From Phocaeicola coprocola DSM 17136 (lineage in GTDB: Bacteria > Bacteroidota > Bacteroidia > Bacteroidales > Bacteroidaceae): DNA of 54,210 nt. This document shows, one piece after another, positions 15,020 to 25,726 of the stretch. The first letter of the stretch is position 1, and each line of letters opens with the position of its first letter. The notes beneath the pieces were generated by a model. That model made no database searches, was not told where the DNA came from, and saw only the letters and a list, made by a program, of their open reading frames with translations. The stretch lies in contig NZ_DS981459.1 of assembly GCF_000154845.1 (NCBI RefSeq), forward strand, positions 1 to 54,210, written 5' to 3'. A program made the position numbers and the translations under genes.

Positions 15020-18000
15020 CCGCAAACAGAAACTGCGGGACAACATCGAGGCGATACGGACGGCATTCATCCTTGACAGGGAAAATAGGACAGCGACAAC
15101 CGAAGAGCGTGCCATACTTCAAAGGTACTGCGGTTTCGGCGGTCTGAAATGTATCCTCAACCCTGCAAAGGAACTGACGGATGCCGTCCGGTGGGCGAAA
15201 TCCGACCTCGAACTGTTCGCCCCGACGGTGGAGCTGCACAGGCTTATCCGTGAGAACAGCAAGGACGAAACAGAGTACAAGCGGTTTGTGGATTCGCTGA
15301 AAGCGTCCGTGCTGACCGCTTTCTACACCCCCAAAGAGATAACCGACACCATCGCGGACGTGCTGGCAGATTACAGCGTCCGCCCCGCCCGTATGCTCGA
15401 ACCGTCGGCAGGTGTCGGCGTGTTCGTGGATTCCATGCTGCGGCACAGCCCCAATGCGGATGTGATGGCTTTCGAGAAGGATCTGCTCACGGGTACAATC
15501 TTGAGGCATCTCTATCCCGACCAGAAAATGCGCACCTGCGGTTTTGAGAAAATCGAAAGACCGTTCAACAATTATTTCGACTTGGCGGTGTCCAACATTC
15601 CGTTCGGTGACATTGCCGTGTTCGACGCGGAGTTTCAGCGGAGCGACTCTTTCGGCAGACGCTCCGCCCAGAAAACCATCCACAACTATTTCTTTCTCAA
15701 AGGACTGGATGCCGTGCGTGACGGCGGTATCGTGGCGTTCATCACCTCGCAAGGGGTATTGAATAGCACCAAGACCTCCGTGCGTAACGAGCTGTTCAGT
15801 CAGGCCAATCTGGTATCCGCGATACGCCTGCCCAACAACCTGTTCACGGACAACGCGGGCACGGAGGTGGGCAGTGACCTGATTGTCCTGCAAAAGAACC
15901 TCAGCAAGAAGGAAATGTCGCAGGACGAGCGGCTGATGACCGTGATACAGACGGACACGAAAACCGCCCTGACCGACAACGCCTATTTCATCCACCACCC
16001 GGAACGCATCGTGCATACGATGGCGAAACTTGACACAGACCCCTACGGGAAGCCCGCTATGGTTTATCTGCACGAGGGCAAGGCAGCAGGCATCGCCGGG
16101 GATTTGCGCCGTATGCTCGACGAGGATTTCCATTACAGGCTTGCCATGCGCTTGTATTCGGGTTCAATCCGGCAGGCAGGAACGGAAGAAAAAGTTGCCG
16201 TTCAAAATAAAGTAGAGCGTCCTGCCATAAAATTGGAAACAGTATCCTCGGCGCAGACGGTGGAAACTCCGACAGAAAAGCCGCAACCCGCAGATGAAAA
16301 GCCGGAGATAGAACCGCGCCCGCAATATTCCGCAGGCGTGCAGCTCACCCTGCTTGACCTCTGGGGGATGACGGAAGAGGTCAGCCAACCGAAAACCTCC
16401 AAAAAGAAAAAGACGGTGAAAAAGGCAGTTACGGCAAAGTCCACTCCGCCCAAACCGAAAGTCACGGTTACACCGACAGCTCCAACTGCAAAACCCGCAA
16501 TGGAGAATAAGGAGGTGAAAGCGGAGAACACCGCCAAGCCTGCCGACCCGGACGACATCTATGCCACACTGGACTGGGATACCAATCCTCCCATCAACGG
16601 TTTCTATGAAATGATGATGGGTTTGACGCCGGAGCGTAGGAAAGAACTTCGGGAACTGGCAAGGCAGCATAACGAGAAACAAGTGGCGGAAAAGACGGAA
16701 GTGAAAGCCGTGCCGGAAACTTCCCGTGAGCAGCCACGACAGGAGGAAACACAGCCGGAGGCAGTCGCCGCACCTGCCGTTACAGATACCCCATCGGAAG
16801 CGGTGGGGACTTTCCTTTTCCCCGACATCGAAGCGGAAAAGCCGAAGGAGGAAGTCGTGGACCTTTCTCCGCGTGCCTACCACCGCACGCCGGAGATGCA
16901 CCTGCGCGAAGGGTCGCTGGTGGCTGACCGGGGGCGTCATAACATCGGCTACCTGAAAGACATCACGCCATACGGGGCGACATTCCAGCCGCTCGACCTG
17001 AAAGGATACCAGAAGGAAAAGGCGTTGTTGTATGTGTCGCTGCGTGACGCCTACGAGCGTCTGTACCGTTATGAATCGCTCCGGCGCGAGGCAAATGTTC
17101 CGTGGCGAGAGCATCTGAATACCTGTTACGATGAGTTTGTCATGCGCTACGGCAACCTCAACGCCAAGCAGAACGTGAAGTTAGTGATGATGGATGCGGG
17201 CGGGCGCGACATCCTTTCGCTGGAACGGATGGAAAACGGAAAGTTCGTCAAGGCGGACATCTTCGAGCATCCTGTTTCCTTCGCGGTGGAGAGCCATGCC
17301 AACGTAGGCTCTCCCGAAGAAGCCCTGTCTGCGTCGCTCAACAAATATGGTACGGTCAATCTCGACTATATGCGGGAGATAACCGACAGCACGGCGGAGG
17401 ATTTGCTCACTGCCCTGCAAGGGCGCATCTACTACAATCCGCTCGTGACCGGTTACGAAATCAAAGACCGTTTCATCGCCGGAAATGTCATAGAGAAAGC
17501 GGAACGCATAGAGGCATGGATGGGTGACAATCCCGAAAATGAGCGTATGCCGGAGGTGAAGCAGGCGTTGGAGGCTCTGAAAGATGCCGAGCCGCAGCGC
17601 ATCGCCTTCGAGGATCTGGACTTCAATTTCGGGGAACGCTGGATTCCGACGGGTGTCTATGCCGCCTACATGAGCCGGCTGTTCGACACGGAGGTGAAAA
17701 TCGCCTATTCCGCAAGCATGGACGAGTTTTCGGTGGTGTGCGGCTACCGCACCATGAAAATCACGGACGAGTTTCTGGTGAAGGGGTATTACCGGAACTA
17801 TGACGGTATGCACCTCCTAAAACACGCCCTGCACAACACCTGCCCTGACATGATGAAGTCCATCGGCAAGGACGAGCATGGCAACGACATCAAGATGCGC
17901 GACAGCGAGGGAATACAACTCGCCAACGCCAAGATTGACGAGATACGAAACGGCTTCTCCGAATGGCTCGAAGAGCAGTCGCCGCAGTTCAAGGAGCGGC

Positions 18001-20825
18001 TTGTGACGATGTATAACCGCAAGTTCAACTGTTTCGTGCGCCCGCGCTACGACGGCTCCCATCAGACCTTTCCCGACCTCAACCTGAAAGGGCTGGCAAG
18101 CCGGGGTATCAAGAGCGTCTATCCCTCACAGATGGATTGCGTCTGGATGTTGAAACAGAACGGCGGCGGAATTTGCGACCACGAGGTGGGAACCGGTAAG
18201 ACGCTGATAATGTGCATCGCCGCGCATGAGATGAAGCGTCTGAATTTGGCACACAAGCCGATGATTATCGGGCTGAAAGCCAACGTTGCGGAGATTGCAG
18301 CCACCTATCAGGCGGCATATCCCAACGCACGTATTCTGTACGCTTCGGAGAAGGACTTTTCGACCGCCAACCGTGTGCGCTTCTTCAATAATATAAAGAA
18401 CAACGACTACGATTGCGTCATCATGTCGCACGACCAGTTCGGCAAGATACCGCAGTCGCCGGAATTGCAGCAGCGCATCCTGCAAGCAGAGCTTGACACG
18501 GTGGAGGAAAACCTCGAAGTGCTACGGCAGCAGGGAAAGAACGTGTCGCGGGCGATGCTGAAAGGATTGGAGAAGCGCAAGCACAACCTTGAAGCGAAGC
18601 TGGAGAAGGTGGAACACGCCATAAAGTCACGCACGGACGACGTGGTGGATTTCAAGCAGATGGGCATCGACCACATCTTCATAGATGAGAGCCACCAGTT
18701 CAAGAATCTGACTTTCAACACGCGCCACGACCGTGTGGCGGGATTGGGAAACAGCGAGGGAAGCCAGAAGGCACTTAACATGCTCTTTGCCATACGCACC
18801 ATACAGGAGCGCACAGGAAAAGACTTGGGTGCGACCTTCCTCTCCGGCACGACTATCAGCAACTCACTGACTGAATTGTACCTGCTGTTCAAGTACCTGC
18901 GCCCGAAGGAGCTGGAACGGCAGGACATAAGGTGTTTCGACGCTTGGGCGGCGATATTTGCCAAGAAGACGACGGATTTTGAATTTAACGTGACGAACAA
19001 TGTGGTCCAGAAGGAGCGTTTCCGCTACTTCATCAAAGTGCCGGAGCTTGCCGCCTTCTATAATGAAATCACGGACTACCGCACGGCGGAGGATGTGGGC
19101 GTTGACCGTCCTGCCAAGAACGAGATACTGCACCATATACCGCCCACGCCGGAACAGGAGGACTTCATACAGAAACTGATGCAGTTCGCCAAGACGGGCG
19201 ATGCCACCTTGTTGGGCAGGCTGCCGCTTTCGGAAACGGAAGAAAAGGCGAAGATGCTCATCGCCACGGACTATGCCCGGAAAATGGCACTCGACATGCG
19301 CATGATAGACCCGAATTACGAAGATCATCCCGACAACAAAGCGAGTCACTGTGCCAAGATGATCGCGGAGTATTATCAAAAATACGACGCCCAGAAAGGC
19401 ACGCAGTTCGTTTTCTCTGATTTGGGGACATACCAGCCGGGCGACGGGTGGAACGTCTATTCGGAAATCAAGCGCAAACTGACGGAGGACTACGGTATAC
19501 CGCCAAGCGAGGTGCGCTTCATTCAGGAGTGCAAGACCGACAAGGCGCGGAAGGCGGTGATAGACGCCATGAACGCCGGGACGGTGCGTGTGCTGTTCGG
19601 CTCTACCTCTATGCTCGGAACGGGTGTGAACGCCCAGAAACGGTGTGTGGCTATCCATCATCTCGATACGCCGTGGCGACCGTCCGACTTGCAACAGCGT
19701 GACGGACGCGGAGTTAGGGCAGGTAATGAGATTGCCAAACATTTCGCCGGGAACAACGTGGATGTAATCATCTACGCGGTGGAGAAGTCACTGGACAGCT
19801 ACAAGTTCAACCTCCTGCACTGCAAGCAGACTTTCATAAGCCAGCTCAAAAGCGGTGCGATGGGTGCGCGTACCATCGACGAGGGGGCAATGGACGAAAA
19901 ATCGGGCATGAATTTCTCGGAATACATGGCGTTGCTCTCCGGCAATACCGACCTGTTGGACAAGGCGAAACTGGAAAAGCGGATCGCATCGCTCGAAGGG
20001 GAACGCAAGTCGTTCAACAAGGGCAAGCGTGATTCGGAGTTCAAGCTGGAGTCAAAGACCGGCGAGTTGCGCAACAACACGGCTTTCATAGATGCCATGA
20101 CGGAGGACTGGAACCGCTTCCTGTCGGTGGTGCAGACCGACAAGGAGGGCAACCGCCTTAATATAATAAAGGTGGACGGAGTGGATTCCGCCGATGAGAA
20201 GGTCATCGGAAAGCGTTTGCAGGAGATAGCCAAGAATGCCACGACCGGAGGGTTGTACACGCAGGTCGGTGAACTTTACGGTTTTCCGATAAAGGTGGTG
20301 AGCGAAAGGATACTCAAAGAGGGATTGGAGTTCACCGACAACCGCTTCGTGGTCGAGGGGAACTACAAGTACACCTACAACAACGGGCATCTGGCGATGG
20401 CTGACCCGTTGGCCGCCGCCCGCAACTTCCTCAACGCGATGGAGAGGATACCCTCCATCATCGACCAGTACAAGGCGAAGAACGAGGTGCTGGAGATGGA
20501 GATACCGCAGTTACAGGAGATAGCGGGTAAGGTGTGGAAGAAGGAGGACGAGCTGAAGCAGTTGAAGTCCGAACTTGCCGCCCTTGACCGAAAAATTCAG
20601 CTGGAGCTTGCGCCACCCACGCCCGAAGTCGCAGAAAAGGAGAATGAAGGGCAACAGCTCAAGCCGGAAGCGGAAGATGTGAGGAACAGGCAGGCGCAAT
20701 ATCCCGAAAATGCACCGCCGCAGATACGCAGTCCGGCGGATAGTATCGTTGCCAACCATGTCATAATCGGGCGTCCGGGACTGTATGCCAAGGAGGAAAC
20801 CCGGTCCAAAGGATTGAAAATATAA
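15009..20825 (+). CDS. Giant N6-adenine methylase / SNF2-type helicase fusion
   Basis: 1938 residues. The N-terminal part is an adenine-methylase-like domain: SAM motif [12 protein letters not shown] near residue 130 and the catalytic tetrapeptide as NIPF ([12 protein letters not shown]) near 196. The linker (about 390-620) is low-complexity, rich in Lys, Pro and Glu. The C-terminal half is an SF2/SNF2 helicase with Walker [10 protein letters not shown] near 1060, DEAH-like DESH (FIDESHQF) near 1226, and motif [15 protein letters not shown] near 1561. A coiled-coil-rich end follows. Such proteins are a constant part of Bacteroidales ICEs and phage-like plasmids. Modification of incoming DNA or anti-restriction is plausible, but the role in transfer is not known. 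NIPF departs from the usual NPPF/Y, so catalysis is uncertain. Confidence 0.85.
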   Translation: MAFNRKQKLRDNIEAIRTAFILDRENRTATTEERAILQRYCGFGGLKCILNPAKELTDAVRWAKSDLELFAPTVELHRLIRENSKDETEYKRFVDSLKASVLTAFYTPKEITDTIADVLADYSVRPARMLEPSAGVGVFVDSMLRHSPNADVMAFEKDLLTGTILRHLYPDQKMRTCGFEKIERPFNNYFDLAVSNIPFGDIAVFDAEFQRSDSFGRRSAQKTIHNYFFLKGLDAVRDGGIVAFITSQGVLNSTKTSVRNELFSQANLVSAIRLPNNLFTDNAGTEVGSDLIVLQKNLSKKEMSQDERLMTVIQTDTKTALTDNAYFIHHPERIVHTMAKLDTDPYGKPAMVYLHEGKAAGIAGDLRRMLDEDFHYRLAMRLYSGSIRQAGTEEKVAVQNKVERPAIKLETVSSAQTVETPTEKPQPADEKPEIEPRPQYSAGVQLTLLDLWGMTEEVSQPKTSKKKKTVKKAVTAKSTPPKPKVTVTPTAPTAKPAMENKEVKAENTAKPADPDDIYATLDWDTNPPINGFYEMMMGLTPERRKELRELARQHNEKQVAEKTEVKAVPETSREQPRQEETQPEAVAAPAVTDTPSEAVGTFLFPDIEAEKPKEEVVDLSPRAYHRTPEMHLREGSLVADRGRHNIGYLKDITPYGATFQPLDLKGYQKEKALLYVSLRDAYERLYRYESLRREANVPWREHLNTCYDEFVMRYGNLNAKQNVKLVMMDAGGRDILSLERMENGKFVKADIFEHPVSFAVESHANVGSPEEALSASLNKYGTVNLDYMREITDSTAEDLLTALQGRIYYNPLVTGYEIKDRFIAGNVIEKAERIEAWMGDNPENERMPEVKQALEALKDAEPQRIAFEDLDFNFGERWIPTGVYAAYMSRLFDTEVKIAYSASMDEFSVVCGYRTMKITDEFLVKGYYRNYDGMHLLKHALHNTCPDMMKSIGKDEHGNDIKMRDSEGIQLANAKIDEIRNGFSEWLEEQSPQFKERLVTMYNRKFNCFVRPRYDGSHQTFPDLNLKGLASRGIKSVYPSQMDCVWMLKQNGGGICDHEVGTGKTLIMCIAAHEMKRLNLAHKPMIIGLKANVAEIAATYQAAYPNARILYASEKDFSTANRVRFFNNIKNNDYDCVIMSHDQFGKIPQSPELQQRILQAELDTVEENLEVLRQQGKNVSRAMLKGLEKRKHNLEAKLEKVEHAIKSRTDDVVDFKQMGIDHIFIDESHQFKNLTFNTRHDRVAGLGNSEGSQKALNMLFAIRTIQERTGKDLGATFLSGTTISNSLTELYLLFKYLRPKELERQDIRCFDAWAAIFAKKTTDFEFNVTNNVVQKERFRYFIKVPELAAFYNEITDYRTAEDVGVDRPAKNEILHHIPPTPEQEDFIQKLMQFAKTGDATLLGRLPLSETEEKAKMLIATDYARKMALDMRMIDPNYEDHPDNKASHCAKMIAEYYQKYDAQKGTQFVFSDLGTYQPGDGWNVYSEIKRKLTEDYGIPPSEVRFIQECKTDKARKAVIDAMNAGTVRVLFGSTSMLGTGVNAQKRCVAIHHLDTPWRPSDLQQRDGRGVRAGNEIAKHFAGNNVDVIIYAVEKSLDSYKFNLLHCKQTFISQLKSGAMGARTIDEGAMDEKSGMNFSEYMALLSGNTDLLDKAKLEKRIASLEGERKSFNKGKRDSEFKLESKTGELRNNTAFIDAMTEDWNRFLSVVQTDKEGNRLNIIKVDGVDSADEKVIGKRLQEIAKNATTGGLYTQVGELYGFPIKVVSERILKEGLEFTDNRFVVEGNYKYTYNNGHLAMADPLAAARNFLNAMERIPSIIDQYKAKNEVLEMEIPQLQEIAGKVWKKEDELKQLKSELAALDRKIQLELAPPTPEVAEKENEGQQLKPEAEDVRNRQAQYPENAPPQIRSPADSIVANHVIIGRPGLYAKEETRSKGLKI

Positions 20826-20849
20826 CCTAAGGAATTTTATCTGAAGTAT

Positions 20850-20951
20850 TAATAAGGGCTATCCCAAAAGGTCTAAAAGTAAATTTTATCCTTTCTGCAA
20901 GTATCTATAGGATGGCAACTGCATTTTTTTCTTTTTGGGCAGCCCTTATTA
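20850..20951. repeat. MITE-like element or IS remnant with 20-base terminal inverted repeats
   Basis: TAATAAGGGCTATCCCAAAA (20850-20869) is matched in inverted orientation by 20932-20951 with only the ATC/GC step differing. The 62-base centre has no ORF. GGGCT-TCCCAAAA ends are typical of IS-derived terminal repeats. It may also serve as the terminator of the methylase-helicase transcript. No target duplication was obvious. Confidence 0.55.
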
Positions 20952-21029
20952 AAATTTATTCTTATTTTAGGTTATATACATTCATGTCCATTTATGTAAA
21001 AAATTCCTGCTGACCTTGTTTATGTCTTG

Positions 21030-21212
21030 TCAGTCACCATTTGCAAAACCATATTTGACCCTCAAAGAGGCTGAATTTGATAAGTAACTTGCTACATACT
21101 CATAATAAGGAGCTAAATAGAACACGAATGGGAAATACACAAATGCTAAACTAAAGAAGATATTGGCCAAAATAAACGCTATACCGAGAGAGAAACTTGA
21201 TTTTTCAACTTC
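21030..21212 (-). pseudogene. Possible fragment of a membrane protein gene
   Basis: An open minus-strand frame of about 60 codons bounded by TAG upstream and TGA downstream reads EVEKSSFSLGIAFILANIFF then SLAFVYFPFVFYLAPYYEYV. This is one or two convincing membrane helices followed by a short polar tail. It has no start codon of its own, so it looks like the C-terminal stub of a lost gene. Apart from this and the MITE-like hairpin, 20826-21317 holds nothing else I can support. Confidence 0.3.
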
Positions 21213-21317
21213 CTAAAACGGTGTTGTTCAAACATTTCTACTTATTTGTACTTGCCAGTTGAACCTACGCTTCCCTAATAAAATGTCTATGGTAAAAAGT
21301 TAAAAAATCCTCCCACT

Positions 21318-21348
21318 TTTGTTAGATATATTTTTTTGTGTAATTTTG
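21318..21348 (+). promoter_or_regulatory. tetQ-rteA-rteB promoter
   Basis: TTTG (21318-21321) and TAATTTTG (21341-21348) are a perfect Bacteroidetes -33/-7 pair with 19 bases between. Transcription should start near 21354, giving a leader of about 130 bases to the tetQ ATG at 21483. Confidence 0.85.
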
Positions 21349-21356
21349 TAATCGTT

Positions 21357-21368
21357 ATGCGGCAGTAA
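21357..21368 (+). CDS. tetQ leader peptide (Met-Arg-Gln)
   Basis: ATG CGG CAG TAA right at the 5' end of the mRNA encodes a three-residue leader peptide. CTnDOT is known to control tetQ by translational attenuation involving a three-residue leader peptide in a 130-base leader. Ribosomes stalled here by tetracycline would change folding of the downstream leader and expose the tetQ ribosome-binding region. Confidence 0.8.
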   Translation: MRQ

Positions 21369-21397
21369 TAATATACATATTAATACGAGTTAGTAAT

Positions 21398-21425
21398 CCT
21401 GTAGTTCTCATATGCTACGAGGAGG
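21398..21425 (+). promoter_or_regulatory. RBS-sequestering hairpin in the tetQ leader
   Basis: CCTGTAG (21398-21404) pairs with CTAC-G-AGG (21415-21422, one bulged G) around a 10-base loop. This buries part of the AGGAGG at 21420-21425. A real Shine-Dalgarno-like sequence is unusual in Bacteroidetes, which strengthens the case that it is the regulated element. Confidence 0.7.
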
Positions 21426-21482
21426 TATTAAAAGGTGCGTTTCGACAATGCATCTACTGTAGTATATTATTGCTTAATCCAA

Positions 21483-23408
21483 ATGAATATTATAAATTTA
21501 GGAATTCTTGCTCACATTGATGCAGGAAAAACTTCCGTAACCGAGAATCTGCTGTTTGCCAGTGGAGCAACGGAAAAGTGCGGCCGTGTGGATAATGGTG
21601 ACACCATAACGGACTCTATGGATATAGAGAAACGTAGAGGAATTACTGTCCGGGCTTCTACGACATCTATTATCTGGAATGGAGTGAAATGCAATATCAT
21701 TGACACTCCGGGACACATGGATTTTATTGCGGAAGTGGAGCGGACATTCAAAATGCTTGATGGAGCAGTCCTCATCTTATCCGCAAAGGAAGGCATACAA
21801 GCGCAGACAAAGTTGCTGTTCAGTACTTTACAAAAGCTGCAAATCCCGACAATTATATTTATCAATAAGATTGACCGTGCCGGTGTGAATTTGGAGCGTT
21901 TGTATATGGATATAAAAACAAATCTGTCGCAAGATGTCCTGTTTATGCAAACTGTTGTCGATGGATCGGTTTATCCGGTTTGCTCCCAAACATATATAAA
22001 GGAAGAATACAAAGAATTTGTATGCAACCATGACGACGATATATTAGAACGATATTTGGCGGATAGCGAAATTTCACCGGCTGATTATTGGAATACGATA
22101 ATCGCTCTTGTGGCAAAAGCCAAAGTCTATCCGGTGCTACATGGATCAGCAATGTTCAATATCGGTATCAATGAGTTGTTGGACGCCATTTCTTCTTTTA
22201 TACTTCCTCCGGCATCAGTCTCAAACAGACTTTCAGCTTATCTCTATAAGATAGAGCATGACCCCAAAGGGCATAAAAGAAGTTTTCTTAAAATAATTGA
22301 CGGAAGTCTGAGACTTCGAGACGTTGTAAGAATCAACGATTCGGAAAAATTCATCAAGATTAAAAATCTAAAGACTATTTATCAGGGCAGAGAGATAAAT
22401 GTTGATGAAGTGGGTGCCAATGATATCGCGATTGTAGAAGATATAGAAGATTTTCGAATCGGAGATTATTTAGGTGCTAAACCTTGTTTGATTCAAGGAT
22501 TATCTCATCAGCATCCCGCTCTCAAATCCTCCGTCCGGCCAAATAAGCCCGAAGAGAGAAGCAAGGTGATATCCGCTCTGAATACATTGTGGATTGAAGA
22601 CCCGTCTTTGTCCTTTTCCATAAACTCATATAGTGATGAATTGGAAATCTCGTTATATGGTTTGACCCAAAAGGAAATCATACAGACATTGCTGGAAGAA
22701 CGATTTTCCGTAAAGGTCCATTTTGATGAGATCAAGACTATCTACAAAGAACGACCTATAAAAAAGGTCAATAAGATTATTCAGATCGAAGTACCACCCA
22801 ACCCTTACTGGGCCACAATAGGGCTGACTCTTGAACCCTTACCGTTAGGGGCAGGGTTGCAAATCGAAAGTGACATCTCCTATGGTTATCTGAACCATTC
22901 TTTTCAAAATGCCGTTTTTGAAGGGATTCGTATGTCTTGCCAATCTGGTTTACATGGATGGGAAGTGACAGATCTGAAAGTAACTTTTACTCAAGCCGAG
23001 TATTATAGCCCGGTAAGTACACCTGCTGATTTCAGACAGCTGACCCCTTATGTCTTCAGGCTGGCTTTGCAACAGTCAGGTGTGGACATTCTCGAACCGA
23101 TGCTCTGTTTTGAGTTGCAGATACCCCAAGTAGCGAGTTCCAAAGCTATTACAGATTTGCAAAAACTGATGTCTGAGATTGAAGACATCAGTTGTAATAA
23201 TGAGTGGTGTCATATTAAAGGGAAAGTTCCATTAAATACAAGTAAAGACTATGCCTCAGAAGTAAGTTCGTACACTAAGGGCTTAGGCATTTTTATGGTT
23301 AAGCCATGTGGGTATCAAATAACAAAAGACGGTTATTCTGATAATATCCGCATGAACGAAAAAGATAAACTTTTATTCATGTTCCAAAAATCAATGTCAT
23401 TAAAATAA
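21483..23408 (+). CDS. tetQ: Tet(Q) ribosomal protection protein
   Basis: 641-residue GTPase related to EF-G that removes tetracycline from the ribosome. G motifs are visible: [12 protein letters not shown] (G1), DTPGHMDF (G3), NKIDRAG (G4). EF-G-like domains II-V follow, ending [11 protein letters not shown] start at the ATG at 21483, which lines up with the MKIIN start of Tet(M) and gives the known leader length. An in-frame GTG at 21435, 9 bases after GGAGG, would add 16 residues and cannot be excluded. Controlled by the leader peptide and hairpin upstream. The gene is markedly AT-richer than the ICE backbone, a sign of separate acquisition. Its stop overlaps the rteA ATG by one base. Confidence 0.95.
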
Positions 23409-25726
23409 TGGAGCGGTCAGGAAATTTCTATAAGGCAATACGGTTGGGATATATACTTATCTCCATTCTTATCGGATGTATGGCATATAATAGCCTCTAT
23501 GAATGGCAGGAGATAGAAGCATTAGAACTTGGCAATAAAAAAATAGACGAGCTCCGAAAAGAAATAAACAATATCAATATTCAAATGATAAAATTTTCTC
23601 TATTGGGTGAAACAATACTGGAATGGAACGATAAAGATATCGAGCATTACCATGCACGGCGTATGGCAATGGACAGTATGCTCTGCCGTTTCAAGGCCAC
23701 CTATCCAGCAGAGCGCATCGATAGTGTGCGCAGTCTTTTAGAGGATAAGGAACGACAGATGTTCCAGATAGTCCGGTTAATGGATGAACAACAATCTATT
23801 AACAAGAAGATAGCCAATCAAATTCCGGTTATTGTACAGAAAAGTGTGCAGGAACAGTCCAAAAAGCCAAAACGAAAAGGTTTCTTAGGCATATTCGGCA
23901 AAAAAAAGGAAGTAACTCCAGCAGTATCAACCACTATCCTTCATTCGGTCAATAGAAACGTAATCAGCGAACAGAAAGTGCAGGATCGCCAATTGTCGGA
24001 ACAAGCCGACAGCCTTGCAGCTCGTAATGCAGAACTTAACAGACAACTGCAAGAATTGATTTGCCAAATAGAAGAAAAGGTACAAACCGAACTGCAAAGC
24101 CGGGAAAACGAAATAGTTGCCATGCGTGAAAAGTCATTTATGCAAGTAGGCGGTTTAATGGGATTCGTTCTTCTATTGTTGTTAATTTCCTACATCATCA
24201 TACATCGTGATGCAAAAAGCATTAAACAATACAAGCACAAGACAACTGATTTGATAAGGCAACTGGAACAATCCGTACAACGGAACGAGGCACTGATAAC
24301 GTCAAGGAAGAAGGCGGTACATACTATCACCCATGAACTGCGCACACCGCTGACAGCAATAACAGGCTATGCCGGACTGATACGGAAAGAACAGTGTGAG
24401 GATAAGTCCGGGCAGTATATCCAAAACATACTGCAATCCTCCGACCGTATGCGGGATATGCTTAACACTTTGCTTGACTTCTTCCGCCTGGACAACGGCA
24501 AGGAACAGCCCCGTCTGTCACCCTGCCGGATTTCAGCAATCACGCACACACTTGAAACGGAGTTCATGCCTGTTGCCGTGAACAAAGGGCTGTCCTTGTC
24601 CGTGAAGACTGGACACGATGCCATTGTATTGACCGACAAAGAGCGAATAATACAAATCGGGAATAACCTGCTGTCAAACGCTGTCAAGTTCACAGAAGAA
24701 GGCGGTGTTTCTTTGATTACTGAATATGATAATGGAGTTCTGACACTGGTCGTTGAAGATACAGGTACAGGCATGACAGAAGAGGAACAGAAACAAGCGT
24801 TCGGTGCGTTTGAACGTCTATCAAATGCCGCCGCAAAGGAGGGTTTCGGGCTTGGGCTTGCCATAATGCGTAATATTGTGTCGATGCTTGGCGGAACAAT
24901 CCGTTTAGACAGCAAGAAAGGGAAAGGCAGTCGTTTCACAGTTGAAATTTCTATGCAGGAAGCTGAAGAACAGCTTGGATATACAAGCAATACACCTGTT
25001 TATCATAACAATAAATTCCATGATGTTGTCGCCATTGACAATGATGAGGTATTACTTCTGATGCTGAAAGAGATGTATTCCCAAGAAGGAATACACTGCG
25101 ACACTTGCACCGATGCTGCGGCACTGATGGAAATGATACGCCAGAAAGAATACAGCCTGTTGCTGACAGACTTGAATATGCCCGATATAAACGGTTTCGA
25201 ATTGCTGGAACTGTTGCGTTCGTCCAACGTGGGCAATTCACCAACAATCCCGGTGGTTGTGGCAACCGCTTCGGGCAGTTGTAACAAAGGGGAACTATTG
25301 GCAAAAGGCTTTGCCGGATGCCTGTTCAAACCGTTCTCCATATCGGAACTGATGGAGGTTTCCGACAGGTGTGCCATAAAAGCGACACCGGACGGGAAAC
25401 CGGACTTTTCCGCCTTATTGTCCTATGGCAATGAAGCCGTCATGCTGGAAAAGTTGATAACTGAAACAGAAAAGGAAATGCAGGCGGTACGGGATGCAGC
25501 AAAAGAAAAAGACCTGCAAAAGCTGGATTCCCTGATCCACCACCTGCGCAGTTCGTGGGAGGTGCTCCGTGCCGACCAACCGCTGAATGTACTTTACGGA
25601 TTGCTTCGTGGCGATGCTCTCCCGGATGGTGAAGCGTTAAGCCATGCCGTGACTGCCGTGCTGGATAAGGGAGTGGAAATAATACGGTTGGCAGAAGAGG
25701 AAAGGAGAAAATACGAAGATGAATAA
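23408..25726 (+). CDS. rteA: RteA hybrid sensor histidine kinase
   Basis: 772 residues. An N-terminal membrane helix (about 10-27) and a second (about 240-262) bracket a roughly 210-residue extracytoplasmic region with coiled-coil tendency. The kinase follows: H-box TITHELRTPLTAITGYAG with His309, N-box NNLLSNAVKFT, and ATP-lid motifs EDTGTGM and GFGLGLAI. A receiver domain then carries the phospho-acceptor near Asp588 (LLLTDLNMPDINGFELLELL). An Hpt-like C-terminal segment (LIHHLRSSWEVLR, near 711) ends the protein, so it can run a full phosphorelay. It is the partner of RteB. The signal sensed is unknown; tetracycline acts through translation, not through RteA. The first half is AT-rich and the kinase half GC-richer, hinting at a mosaic gene. 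Confidence 0.93.
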   Translation: MERSGNFYKAIRLGYILISILIGCMAYNSLYEWQEIEALELGNKKIDELRKEINNINIQMIKFSLLGETILEWNDKDIEHYHARRMAMDSMLCRFKATYPAERIDSVRSLLEDKERQMFQIVRLMDEQQSINKKIANQIPVIVQKSVQEQSKKPKRKGFLGIFGKKKEVTPAVSTTILHSVNRNVISEQKVQDRQLSEQADSLAARNAELNRQLQELICQIEEKVQTELQSRENEIVAMREKSFMQVGGLMGFVLLLLLISYIIIHRDAKSIKQYKHKTTDLIRQLEQSVQRNEALITSRKKAVHTITHELRTPLTAITGYAGLIRKEQCEDKSGQYIQNILQSSDRMRDMLNTLLDFFRLDNGKEQPRLSPCRISAITHTLETEFMPVAVNKGLSLSVKTGHDAIVLTDKERIIQIGNNLLSNAVKFTEEGGVSLITEYDNGVLTLVVEDTGTGMTEEEQKQAFGAFERLSNAAAKEGFGLGLAIMRNIVSMLGGTIRLDSKKGKGSRFTVEISMQEAEEQLGYTSNTPVYHNNKFHDVVAIDNDEVLLLMLKEMYSQEGIHCDTCTDAAALMEMIRQKEYSLLLTDLNMPDINGFELLELLRSSNVGNSPTIPVVVATASGSCNKGELLAKGFAGCLFKPFSISELMEVSDRCAIKATPDGKPDFSALLSYGNEAVMLEKLITETEKEMQAVRDAAKEKDLQKLDSLIHHLRSSWEVLRADQPLNVLYGLLRGDALPDGEALSHAVTAVLDKGVEIIRLAEEERRKYEDE

